Source: Pseudomonas sp. 8Z
GTDB lineage: Bacteria > Pseudomonadota > Gammaproteobacteria > Pseudomonadales > Pseudomonadaceae
Direction: 5' to 3'
NCBI RefSeq assembly: GCF_902506535.1
Contig: NZ_LR733827.1
Location: 1,906,310 to 1,970,309, forward strand
Length of the DNA stretch: 64,000 nt
In this document: positions 40,024 to 47,500 of the stretch, piece after piece
Numbering within the stretch: position 1 is the first letter of the stretch
Layout of the letters: each line of letters begins with the position of its first letter
Translations under genes and position numbers: made by a program
Notes under the pieces: generated by a model
Databases searched by the model: none
Told to the model about the DNA's origin: nothing
The model's input: the letters and a program-made list of their open reading frames with translations, nothing else

Positions 40024-40911
40024 GTGGAAAAATTCAAGGGCGCTCTGGTGGTGGGTTTTCTGCGCCTGTTTGCGCTGTTGCCCTGGCGTGCCGTGCAGGC
40101 GGTGGGCAATGCCATCGGCTGGCTGATGTGGAAGTTGCCCAATGGCTCGCGTGAGGTGGCGCGTATCAACCTGCGCCAGTGTTTTCCTGAGCTGAGTGAG
40201 GCCGAGCGCGAGCAACTGCTTGGGCAGAGCCTCAAGGACATCGGCAAAACCCTGACCGAGAGCGCCTGCGCCTGGATCTGGCCGGCGCACAAATCGCTCA
40301 AGCTGGTGCGCGAGGTAGAAGGCCTCGAAGTGCTGCAACAGGCACTGGCCTCGGGCAAGGGCGTGGTCGGCATTACCAGTCACCTGGGCAACTGGGAAGT
40401 GCTCAACCACTTCTATTGCAACCAGTGCAAGCCGATCATTTTCTACCGTCCGCCCAAGCTCAAGGCGGTCGACGAGCTGCTGCAGACGCAACGTGCACAA
40501 ATGGGCAACCGCGTTGCGCCGTCAACCAAGGAAGGCATTCTCAGCGTCATCAAGGAAGTGCGCAAAGGTGGCGCGGTAGGCATTCCGGCGGATCCAGAGC
40601 CGAGCCGTTCGTCGGGCGTATTCGTGCCTTTTCTTGGTACCTCTGCGCTGACCAGCAAGTTCGTGCCTGGCATGCTCGCTGGCGGCAAGGCGGTCGGCGT
40701 ATTTCTGCATGCCGTACGTTTAAATGATGGCAGCGGCTACAAGGTGATCCTCGAGGCCGCGCCTGAAGGCATGTATAGCGAGGACGTAGAAGTGGGCGTG
40801 GCGGCGATGAGCGAAGTGGTGTCGCGCTACGTGCGCAGTTACCCGAGCCAGTACATGTGGAGCATGAAGCGCTTCAAGAAGCGCCCGGATGGCGAGGCCA
40901 AGTGGTACTGA
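40024..40911 (+). CDS. Lipid A late acyltransferase, LpxL/HtrB family
   Basis: 295 residues. A hydrophobic N-terminus (VVGFLRLFALLPWRAVQAVG) anchors the protein to the inner membrane. The catalytic HX4E motif is SHLGNWE (His120, Glu125), and PSTKEGILSVIKEVRKGGAVGIPADPEP is typical. It adds a secondary acyl chain to Kdo-lipid A or its tetra-acyl precursor. The GTG at 40024 is preferred over a TTG at 40012 because GGAG lies six bases upstream and the length then matches the P. aeruginosa neighbour of tag. Which acyl chain and position are used cannot be read from the sequence. Confidence 0.9.
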   Translation: MEKFKGALVVGFLRLFALLPWRAVQAVGNAIGWLMWKLPNGSREVARINLRQCFPELSEAEREQLLGQSLKDIGKTLTESACAWIWPAHKSLKLVREVEGLEVLQQALASGKGVVGITSHLGNWEVLNHFYCNQCKPIIFYRPPKLKAVDELLQTQRAQMGNRVAPSTKEGILSVIKEVRKGGAVGIPADPEPSRSSGVFVPFLGTSALTSKFVPGMLAGGKAVGVFLHAVRLNDGSGYKVILEAAPEGMYSEDVEVGVAAMSEVVSRYVRSYPSQYMWSMKRFKKRPDGEAKWY

Positions 40912-41010
40912 CGTGCAGCCTGCGGGCATAGACGATTCATACAGGCGCCTTGAGGGTAATGCCTGTCAGTTAAGCTCCCGCATGGGCTTGGTTTCCATGC
41001 CCTCAATCGT

Positions 41011-41082
41011 GTAGGAGCGAATTCATTCGCGATAGGGTTTAGCTCCGTGCCTGCCCAAGATCGCGAATAAATTCGCTCCTAC
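41011..41082. repeat. Inverted pair of REP-like elements
   Basis: GTAGGAGCGAATTCATTCGC plus GAT (41011-41033) and its near-complement ATCGCGAATAAATTCGCTCC plus TAC (41060-41082) flank 26 bases. Paired, inverted REPs can form a long cruciform and often lie after genes as transcript stabilisers or terminators. They occupy the middle of the 295-base spacer between the acyltransferase and PilZ genes. Confidence 0.85.
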
Positions 41083-41206
41083 AGTGGAAAGCCTTATCTG
41101 ATCGGCATTGGCCTTGAGGGCGCCTTTTTTCTGCCATGCGCTGGGCCTTGTTACGGGAATGAGCTATTAAAGGCAAGTTCATCACTCGCCCATCACTGGA
41201 GTCGCC

Positions 41207-41473
41207 ATGTCGAATCAGCGTCAGCAGGTACGAACCCCGATGAAGTGCCGAATCAAGATCAGCCATGCCAGTTTCGGTGAGCTGCTGGCGCAGACTCGTG
41301 ACCTGTCTGACAGCGGCGTTTACGTGAAGCACCCTGACATGAGTACTTTGGCTGTGGGCACTGAAGTCACCGGGCAGGTACAGGATTTGCCCTTCCCCGC
41401 TCCGGTACTGCGCATGGAGGTGATGCGGGTGGATGCTGAAGGCGCGGGTCTGCGTTTTCTCGGCGAAGCCTGA
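41207..41473 (+). CDS. PilZ-domain protein, putative c-di-GMP receptor
   Basis: 88-residue single PilZ domain. The c-di-GMP-binding pattern RxxxR (RQQVR, residues 5-9) and D/NxSxxG (DLSDSGVYV, 32-40) are both present. With no output domain it would act by protein-protein contact or as a small adaptor. A diguanylate-cyclase candidate is encoded at 59675-61483 in this window, but no direct link is shown. The ATG at 41207 follows CTGGAG. Confidence 0.9.
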   Translation: MSNQRQQVRTPMKCRIKISHASFGELLAQTRDLSDSGVYVKHPDMSTLAVGTEVTGQVQDLPFPAPVLRMEVMRVDAEGAGLRFLGEA

Positions 41474-41609
41474 CGCGCGCGGCGCCTGGCTGGTGAAGTG
41501 CCTTACTGAGGGCATGTACTAAATTTTCGGATCAATGGAACATTTGGTTACATCTGCACTCTGACCAAGACCTCAATCCGAGGCGGCGTCCACCCGAGGC
41601 GTTTTCGAC

Positions 41610-44249
41610 ATGAGTCGAGCGGTACCCGAAGTTCCCCAAGACGGCGCTCAGGCGCATGCTCCCATTCCCTCCGTTCCATCTTCGACCTGGCTACAACGCA
41701 ATCGCCAACTTATCGGCCTCAGCTTGTCGCTGTTGCTGTTTGGCCTGGCGTTGCTGGCCTGTTGGCACTTGGTTAGCGAGATCAACCCGGATCAGGTACG
41801 TGAATCGCTGGCGGCGGTGCCGCCGCAGGCGCTGTTCGGTGCGTTACTGGCCGCGATTCTGGGCTTTATGGTGATGCTCGCCTATGAGTGGTCGGCCAGC
41901 CGTTATGCCAACGTCCGTCTGCCGGCTGCGACCTTGGCTCTCGGTGGTTTCTGTGCGTTCGCTATCGGTAATGCGGTAGGACTGTCGGCGCTATCTGGTG
42001 GCTCGGTGCGCTATCGCCTGTATGGGCGCAATGGGCTGAGTGCCGGTGATGTGGCGCGGATGAGCTTGTTCGCCAGCCTGTCGCTGGGTGTCAGCCTGCC
42101 AATCCTGGCGGCGTTGGCGGCGCTATTCGATCTGCCGGATGCCTCGGCTGCGCTGCGCTTACCCGAGCCGGTGCTTATGGTACTGGCATTGGCTGTGTTG
42201 GCTGCAGCACTGATCGTGGTGGTGGTGGTTAGCCGCAAGCGTTTGCCCGAGCGACCGGCGCCTGGCTGCTGGCAGGTGGATCTGGGGCGTTTCAACATCC
42301 GTTTGCCCGGCCTGCGCATGAGCCTGGTGCAACTGCTGATCAGCAGCCTGGATGTGCTTATCGCGGCTTGCGTGCTTTATCTGTTGCTGCCGGAGGTCCC
42401 ACCCTTCTCCAGTTTCGTGTTGGTGTACATGCTGGCGTTGGCGGCGGGCGTGCTGAGTCATGTACCGGGTGGTGTCGGGGTGTTCGAAGCCGTGCTGCTG
42501 GCCGCGTTCTCGTCGCGCATCGACCCGGCCGCTCTGGTAGCGGCGATGCTGCTCTATCGGCTGCTGTACGTGTTGTTGCCGTTGTTGGCGGCGGGCTTGT
42601 TGTTATTGGCTGTAGAGGCGCGTCGGCTGTGGTTCTCGCGTCAGGTAGCACGTGTCGCCAGTGGTATGGCGGCGCCGCTATTGGCCATGCTGGTGTTTTG
42701 TGCCGGAGCGGTACTGCTGTTTTCCGGGGTCATACCGATCATGGACGAGCGCCTGGAGGCGCTGGGCTTTCTGATGCCGCCGCAACTGATCGCGGCCTCG
42801 CATCTGGCGGCGAGTCTGGTCGGCACGCTGTGCTTGCTGTTGGCTCAGGGCCTGCGGCGGCGCTTGTCGGCGGCCTGGGCGTTGACGCTGGTGCTGTTGT
42901 GCATGGGCTCGGTGCTGTCATTGCTCAAGGGTTTCGACTGGGCTGAATCCCTGGCTCTGACGGTTATCGCCGGGTTGCTGGCGTTGTTTCGCCGTGAGTT
43001 CTATCGCCGCAGTCGGCTGATGGATGTACCGGCTTCCGGCCTGGGACTGGCTGCCACGGTTGGGGTGATTGCGGCTTCTATCTGGCTGTTGCTGTTCGCT
43101 TATCAGGATGTCGCCTACAGCCACCAGTTATGGTGGCAGTTCGAGCTCGATGCCAATGCCCCGCGCGGTCTGCGTGCGGCTCTGGGCAGTGCGTTGGTGT
43201 TGTTGGCCGTTGGCCTGACCTGGCTGCTGCGTGCCACGCCGCCGAGCATTCGCCTGCCTGACAGCGGAGCGCTGCTGCGTGCCCGCGCCATCGTCCAGGC
43301 CTCACGCCAGCCGGAGGGTAGCTTGGCCCTGAGTGGCGACAAGGCGCTGCTGTTCCACCCCGATGGCGATGCGTTTCTGATGTACGCCCGTCGCGGGCGC
43401 AGCCTGGTGGCGTTGTTTGATCCTATCGGCCCGGCCCCCGCCCGTGCCGAGCTGATCTGGCAGTTCCGTGACCTGTGTGACCGCCATCATGCGCGCCCGG
43501 TGTTCTATCAGGTGCGCGCCGAGAATTTGCCCAGTTATATCGACATCGGCCTGACTGCACTGAAGCTGGGTGAAGAGGCATTGGTGGATCTGAAAACCTT
43601 CGACTTGGCCAGCAACGGCAAGGAAATGAAAGCCTTGCGCTACACCTGGAACCGTGGCCAGCGTGATGGCTTGAGTCTGGAGTTCCATGCCCCTGGCCAG
43701 GCGCCGTTTGCCGAGTTGCACGCGATTTCCTGCGCCTGGTTGCAGGGCAAGAGCGTGCGCGAGAAGGGCTTTTCCTTGGGGCGTTTCAGCCCGGAATATT
43801 TGGCGCATTTCCGCGTGGTGGTGGTGCGTTTCGAGGGGCGCGCGGTGGCCTTCGCCAACTTGCTTGAGTGCGAGACGCGCGCGGTGGCCAGCCTCGATCT
43901 GATGCGTGTGCTGCCGGATGCGCCTAAGTCGACGATGGAATTTCTCATGCTCGGTTTGATCCAGCAGTTCCAAAGCGAAGACTACGCCCGCTTCAGCCTC
44001 GGCATGGTGCCGCTGGCGGGTTTGCAGACGCGTAAGGGCGCGCCGCTGCCGTTGCGTCTGGGCGCGTTGGTGTTTGATCGTGGTGAGAATTTCTACAACT
44101 TCCAGGGGCTGCGGCGCTTCAAGGACAAGTTCCTGCCGCAGTGGGAGCCGCGTTACCTGGCCGTACCGGCTGGGCTCGATCCCTGGGTGGCATTGGCCGA
44201 TACCGCAACGCTGATCGCGGGCGGGCTGGGTGGATTGGTGAGGCGTTGA
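41610..44249 (+). CDS. mprF: Bifunctional aminoacyl-phosphatidylglycerol synthase/flippase MprF
   Basis: 879 residues. The N-terminal two-thirds has about 13-14 hydrophobic segments (flippase module; FCAFAIGNAVGLSALSGGSVRYRLYGRNG and VLSHVPGGVGVFEAVLLA are family signatures). The C-terminal about 330 residues form the DUF2156 synthase domain (GDKALLFHPDGDAFLMYARRGRS ... LGMVPLAGL ... YNFQGLRRFKDKF). It transfers an amino acid from aminoacyl-tRNA to phosphatidylglycerol and flips the product, raising resistance to cationic peptides. Whether alanine or lysine is used cannot be decided here; the P. aeruginosa enzyme is an alanyl transferase. The next gene follows immediately. Confidence 0.95.
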   Translation: MSRAVPEVPQDGAQAHAPIPSVPSSTWLQRNRQLIGLSLSLLLFGLALLACWHLVSEINPDQVRESLAAVPPQALFGALLAAILGFMVMLAYEWSASRYANVRLPAATLALGGFCAFAIGNAVGLSALSGGSVRYRLYGRNGLSAGDVARMSLFASLSLGVSLPILAALAALFDLPDASAALRLPEPVLMVLALAVLAAALIVVVVVSRKRLPERPAPGCWQVDLGRFNIRLPGLRMSLVQLLISSLDVLIAACVLYLLLPEVPPFSSFVLVYMLALAAGVLSHVPGGVGVFEAVLLAAFSSRIDPAALVAAMLLYRLLYVLLPLLAAGLLLLAVEARRLWFSRQVARVASGMAAPLLAMLVFCAGAVLLFSGVIPIMDERLEALGFLMPPQLIAASHLAASLVGTLCLLLAQGLRRRLSAAWALTLVLLCMGSVLSLLKGFDWAESLALTVIAGLLALFRREFYRRSRLMDVPASGLGLAATVGVIAASIWLLLFAYQDVAYSHQLWWQFELDANAPRGLRAALGSALVLLAVGLTWLLRATPPSIRLPDSGALLRARAIVQASRQPEGSLALSGDKALLFHPDGDAFLMYARRGRSLVALFDPIGPAPARAELIWQFRDLCDRHHARPVFYQVRAENLPSYIDIGLTALKLGEEALVDLKTFDLASNGKEMKALRYTWNRGQRDGLSLEFHAPGQAPFAELHAISCAWLQGKSVREKGFSLGRFSPEYLAHFRVVVVRFEGRAVAFANLLECETRAVASLDLMRVLPDAPKSTMEFLMLGLIQQFQSEDYARFSLGMVPLAGLQTRKGAPLPLRLGALVFDRGENFYNFQGLRRFKDKFLPQWEPRYLAVPAGLDPWVALADTATLIAGGLGGLVRR

Positions 44250-44250
44250 G

Positions 44251-45498
44251 ATGGGCACGATGAAGAAAGCGCTGGGTGGTGCCGTGCTGGTTGCGGCACT
44301 GACGGCGGGCGCGACGACCTGGTGGTGGTCGATGCGCGCGGTAGCGCATTTGCAGACGGTACAGATGCAGGGTATGGCTGCACAGTTGCTGAGCCAGGGC
44401 GAGGCACGCCAGCGGGTGCTGCTGATCGCCCCGGCTGATCAGGCCCTCGATGGCGCTGCCTTGCGGCGGCTGGGTGAAGTGGGCGATTTGCGCGTGCTGC
44501 AGGTGCCGTTCGTAGCCGGTGATTGTGCCGCTCAGCAGCGCCAGATCGATCAGGCGCGCGAGCAACTGGGGGGCGAACCGACCCTGGTTGCCGGGGTTGG
44601 CCCGGCTGCCAGCAGCGCCTGGCGCTGGTTGGCGACACAGACGGATGATCAGGCACAGGCGTTGTCGGTCGGCTTCGATCTGGCCAGCCCTGACTGCCCT
44701 CAGCCGCTGCCGCAAAAAGCCGCACATGGTCACTGGGTTGCCCTGTGGAATGACAATCCGGGTGATGACAACGCCCGTTTCCTGCGCGAGCAGAGCAACG
44801 GCGAGCCGCGCATCGGTACGCTGGAGGCACCGTTGCCAACGCTGCTGGCCGACCAGTTGCAGCGCATGCTGGCTGGCCAGGGTAGCGCGATGCCGGTGAT
44901 CGAACATCCGTCGGCACAACCGGCGGACACGCTCACTCTGTTTTATTCCGGCGATGGTGGCTGGCGCGATCTCGACCGCGCTTCGGCTGAGTACATGGCT
45001 GCTGCCGGTTACCCGGTGGTGGGTATCGACACCCTGCGTTATTACTGGCAGCACAAGAGCCCGGAGCAGAGTGCCGCCGACCTGTCGCGGCTGATGCAGC
45101 AGTATCGCGACAAATGGCATATCAAACGCTTCGTGCTGGCCGGTTACTCCTTCGGCGCCGATGTCCTGCCGGCCATCTACAACCGCCTGCCGAGCAGCGA
45201 TCAGCAACAGGTCGACGCCATGCTGCTGTTGGCCTTCGCCCGCAGTGGCAGTTTCGAGATCGCTGTAAGCGGTTGGCTCGGCAAGGATGGCGCAGAAGCG
45301 CCGACCGGCCCGGAGATGCAGCGCCTGCCAGCGGCCAAGGTGTTTTGTATCTACGGCAGCGAAGAGGCGCCGGACAGTGGCTGCACGGCACCGGGCGCCG
45401 TGGGCGAGCGCCTGCAGATCACAGGCGGGCATCACTTCGACGAAGACTATGCCGCGCTGGCGCAGAAGATGCTGGCGGCGATCAAGGCACGTCAGTAA
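44251..45498 (+). CDS. VirJ-family aminoacyl-phosphatidylglycerol hydrolase
   Basis: 415 residues. An N-terminal signal anchor (ALGGAVLVAALTAGATTWWW) exports the enzyme to the periplasm. The C-terminal VirJ-type alpha/beta hydrolase domain contains FYSGDGGWRDLD, the nucleophile elbow GYSFGAD with Ser300, and GGHHFDEDY holding the probable catalytic His. It begins two bases after mprF. The corresponding pair in P. aeruginosa (PA0920-PA0919) makes and then hydrolyses alanyl-phosphatidylglycerol, so this protein probably tunes MprF product levels. Confidence 0.88.
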   Translation: MGTMKKALGGAVLVAALTAGATTWWWSMRAVAHLQTVQMQGMAAQLLSQGEARQRVLLIAPADQALDGAALRRLGEVGDLRVLQVPFVAGDCAAQQRQIDQAREQLGGEPTLVAGVGPAASSAWRWLATQTDDQAQALSVGFDLASPDCPQPLPQKAAHGHWVALWNDNPGDDNARFLREQSNGEPRIGTLEAPLPTLLADQLQRMLAGQGSAMPVIEHPSAQPADTLTLFYSGDGGWRDLDRASAEYMAAAGYPVVGIDTLRYYWQHKSPEQSAADLSRLMQQYRDKWHIKRFVLAGYSFGADVLPAIYNRLPSSDQQQVDAMLLLAFARSGSFEIAVSGWLGKDGAEAPTGPEMQRLPAAKVFCIYGSEEAPDSGCTAPGAVGERLQITGGHHFDEDYAALAQKMLAAIKARQ

Positions 45499-45673
45499 CC
45501 CGCCAAGGACGGCACCCGATCAGGCACCGTTCGTCGGTTATGCCCGCCCTTAAATGAACCTTGAGCGCAGAACGGTAGTCCGTGGTCGGGATGGGCTGGA
45601 TGCTCATTTTCGATGCAACGCCATGATTTGGAAGGGTTTCCAAGCATAGGCCGCTGACCAGGGTTACTGGGTT

Positions 45674-46180
45674 TTGAATAAGATCTTCATGTCATTTTGT
45701 CTTGGAGGCGCTCTTTTATTCGGGATTTGTGCCGAAGCCTCCGCCACCTTTCGCATACAGACCATCCCGGCGCCCAGCCAGCAGGCTGAGCCAGCACCGG
45801 CCCGCGAGGTACTCGACCGCGCCCTCGCTGTTCTGGGTAAACCCTATCGTTGGGGCGGTGCGAGCCCCAAGCAGGGGTTCGATTGCAGCGGCCTGGTGCA
45901 ATACGCCTTCAAACCGCTCGAAGACCTTGAGCTGCCGCGCACCTCGCATGAGCTGTCGCGTGTCGATGCGCCCTCCGTCAAGCGTGGTGAGTTGCAGCCG
46001 GGAGACCTGTTGTTCTTCCGCATTCGCAGCCGTTCGGTGGATCACGTTGCCATCTACCTGGGCGAAGGACGTTTCATTCACGCGCCGCGTCGTGGCGCCA
46101 ACGTCCGTATCGACCGCCTCAATACGCCGTACTGGAAGCGTCATTTCCAATCAGCCAAGCGTGTCGTGCCGCAGGCCTGA
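45674..46180 (+). CDS. NlpC/P60 family cell-wall peptidase
   Basis: 168 residues. A signal peptide (about 1-24, LGGALLFGICAEASA) is followed by an NlpC/P60 domain: GKPYRWGGASPKQGFDCSGL with catalytic Cys71, SVDHVAIYLG with His124, and RFIHAPR with His136. It should cut peptidoglycan stem peptides in the periplasm, like Spr/MepS-type endopeptidases. The start is uncertain: the frame opens with TTG at 45674 (MNKIF), giving a basic n-region, while an ATG at 45689 gives a shorter signal sequence; neither has a strong Shine-Dalgarno. Confidence 0.88.
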   Translation: MNKIFMSFCLGGALLFGICAEASATFRIQTIPAPSQQAEPAPAREVLDRALAVLGKPYRWGGASPKQGFDCSGLVQYAFKPLEDLELPRTSHELSRVDAPSVKRGELQPGDLLFFRIRSRSVDHVAIYLGEGRFIHAPRRGANVRIDRLNTPYWKRHFQSAKRVVPQA

Positions 46181-46278
46181 GGTTGCGATCAACGGTGGCC
46201 GTCTGGCCACCTGAAACCTATCTCCAGGGTCAAGTTCGCGCTAGAATGCGCGCCGCTCGCGGCCATGTCGGCGGCGGC

Positions 46279-46312
46279 AGTGGGTTCCCTCACCCCACTT
46301 CATGAAAAAGGA
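46279..46312 (+). promoter_or_regulatory. preQ1-I-like riboswitch upstream of yhhQ
   Basis: The 34-base element reads stem AGTGGG (46279-46284), loop TTC, CCT, C, then AC and CCCACT (46294-46299), followed by the tail TCATGAAAAAGGA. A 6-bp P1 is perfect. Loop CCT (46288-46290) can pair with AGG (46309-46311) in the A-rich tail to form the P2 pseudoknot, and C46293 sits where the preQ1-selective cytosine is found. AGGA is also the Shine-Dalgarno of the next gene, eight bases from its ATG, so ligand binding would block translation. The layout closely resembles known preQ1-I aptamers, and the downstream gene is a queuosine-precursor transporter. Confidence 0.8.
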
Positions 46313-46319
46313 CACAGAC

Positions 46320-46970
46320 ATGACCCTGATTCCTGCATCGGTCAGTCGGCCTGTATTGGCTGCGCTGATTGCCTTCCACATCCTCATTATCATCGCCAGC
46401 AACTACCTGGTGCAGTTGCCGATCACCCTGTTCGGCTGGCATACCACCTGGGGCGCGTTCAGCTTTCCGTTCATCTTCCTGGCCACCGACCTGACCGTGC
46501 GCCTGACTGGCAAGCATGCTGCGCGGGTGGTGATTGCGCGCGTCATGCTGCCGGCGCTGATCGCGTCCTACGTGGTTTCCGTACTGTTCCATGAGGGCGC
46601 CTTTGGCGGCTTGGCGGCGTTGGGTGAGTTCAACCTGTTCGTCTTCCGTATCGCCGTGGCCAGCTTCCTCGCCTACGCCTTCGGCCAGTTGCTCGACATT
46701 CAGGTGTTCGACCGCTTGCGCCGGATGCGCCAGTGGTGGATCGCGCCGACGGCTTCGACCATCTTCGGCAACCTGCTCGATACCTTCCTGTTCTTCTCGG
46801 TGGCCTTCTGGCACAGCGACGATCCCTTCATGGCAGCTAACTGGGTGGAGATCGCCACAGTGGATTACGTGATCAAGCTGGCCATCAGCCTGATGCTGTT
46901 CGTGCCGCTGTACGGCATGCTGCTCAGCGCCATCGTGCGCGCTTTGCCGCAGCGTACCGCTACCGCCTGA
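46320..46970 (+). CDS. yhhQ: Queuosine precursor (7-cyano-7-deazaguanine/preQ1) transporter YhhQ
   Basis: 216 residues with six hydrophobic segments, DUF165/ECF-like vitamin-transporter family. Typical are SFPFIFLATDLTVRLTGKHAAR, AYAFGQLLDIQVFDRLR and TASTIFGNLLDTFLFFSVAFW. It imports preQ0/preQ1 for queuosine synthesis in tRNA. The ATG at 46320 is chosen because AAGGA lies seven to eight bases upstream; the earlier ATG at 46302 falls in the riboswitch tail and has no ribosome-binding site. Confidence 0.93.
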   Translation: MTLIPASVSRPVLAALIAFHILIIIASNYLVQLPITLFGWHTTWGAFSFPFIFLATDLTVRLTGKHAARVVIARVMLPALIASYVVSVLFHEGAFGGLAALGEFNLFVFRIAVASFLAYAFGQLLDIQVFDRLRRMRQWWIAPTASTIFGNLLDTFLFFSVAFWHSDDPFMAANWVEIATVDYVIKLAISLMLFVPLYGMLLSAIVRALPQRTATA

Positions 46971-46987
46971 GTCGCGTCGTAAACGCC

Positions 46988-47048
46988 GTAGCCCGGATGC
47001 AATCCGGGGGCAGACTGCAGAAACTTTCCCGGATTGCATCCGGGCTAC
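46988..47048. repeat. 21-bp perfect inverted repeat
   Basis: GTAGCCCGGATGCAATCCGG plus G (46988-47008) and its exact complement (47028-47048) flank 19 bases, between the convergent yhhQ and TPR genes. The sequence family is widespread in Pseudomonas intergenic DNA and may terminate transcription from both sides. Confidence 0.85.
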
Positions 47049-47085
47049 GCAGCTACGAGGTAGCGCCGAGCTGGTGGGAGGGGCT

Positions 47086-47412
47086 TTAGCCGCGATTGCT
47101 CGCGGACTTGTCCAGCTTGCGCAGGAACACCGTCATTTCCTTCTCGGCCTGTTTGTCGCCCTTGGCCTGGGCGGCGGCGATGCCCTGCTGCCAGGCCTGG
47201 CGCGCGGCTTCTGCATCACCGGTAGCCTGCAGCGCCTTGCCCAGTAGCTTCCAGGCGGCGGAATAGCTCGGGTCGAAGGCGACGCAGCGCTGCAGGTGCT
47301 CGGCGGCCTGTACGGCGTTGCCGCCGTCCAGATGGGCCTTGCCCAGACCGAAACGCAGCAGGGCATTGTCCATGCCCTTGGCCAGCATCTTTTCCAGTGC
47401 TTCGGTGCTCAC
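47086..47412 (-). CDS. Small tetratricopeptide-repeat protein
   Basis: 108 residues, almost entirely TPR: NALLRFGLGKAHLDGGNAVQAAEHLQRCVAFDP, then YSAAWKLLGKALQATGDAEAARQAWQQGIAAA, plus a C-terminal helix. No signal peptide, so probably a cytoplasmic scaffold protein. The GTG at 47412 has AAGGAGG six bases upstream, which settles the start. It is downstream of trkA and separated from it by an AAGCTT-rich repeat. The function is unknown. Confidence 0.88.
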   Translation of the reverse strand: MSTEALEKMLAKGMDNALLRFGLGKAHLDGGNAVQAAEHLQRCVAFDPSYSAAWKLLGKALQATGDAEAARQAWQQGIAAAQAKGDKQAEKEMTVFLRKLDKSASNRG

Positions 47413-47433
47413 AGGGGGCCTCCTTCGTCGGCC

Positions 47434-47497
47434 AGCTACAAGCGGCAAGCTTCAAGCTGCAAGAAGGCTCGTTTGCGGCTTGAAGCTTGTGGCTTGC
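47434..47497. repeat. AAGCTT-rich intergenic inverted repeat (second copy)
   Basis: AGCTACAAGCGGCAAGCTTC (47434-47453) and GCGGCTTGAAGCTTGTGGCT (47475-47494) are inverted partners between trkA and the TPR gene. It is related to 35561-35629; weaker remnants (CAAGCTGCAAGGCACAAG) lie at about 56810-56827, after hemF. Confidence 0.7.
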
Positions 47498-47500
47498 CAC

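Noticed and set aside
46302..46322. Earlier ATG for yhhQ (MKKDTD)
   Set aside because: It lies in the riboswitch tail without a Shine-Dalgarno; the ATG at 46320 is correctly spaced from AAGGA.
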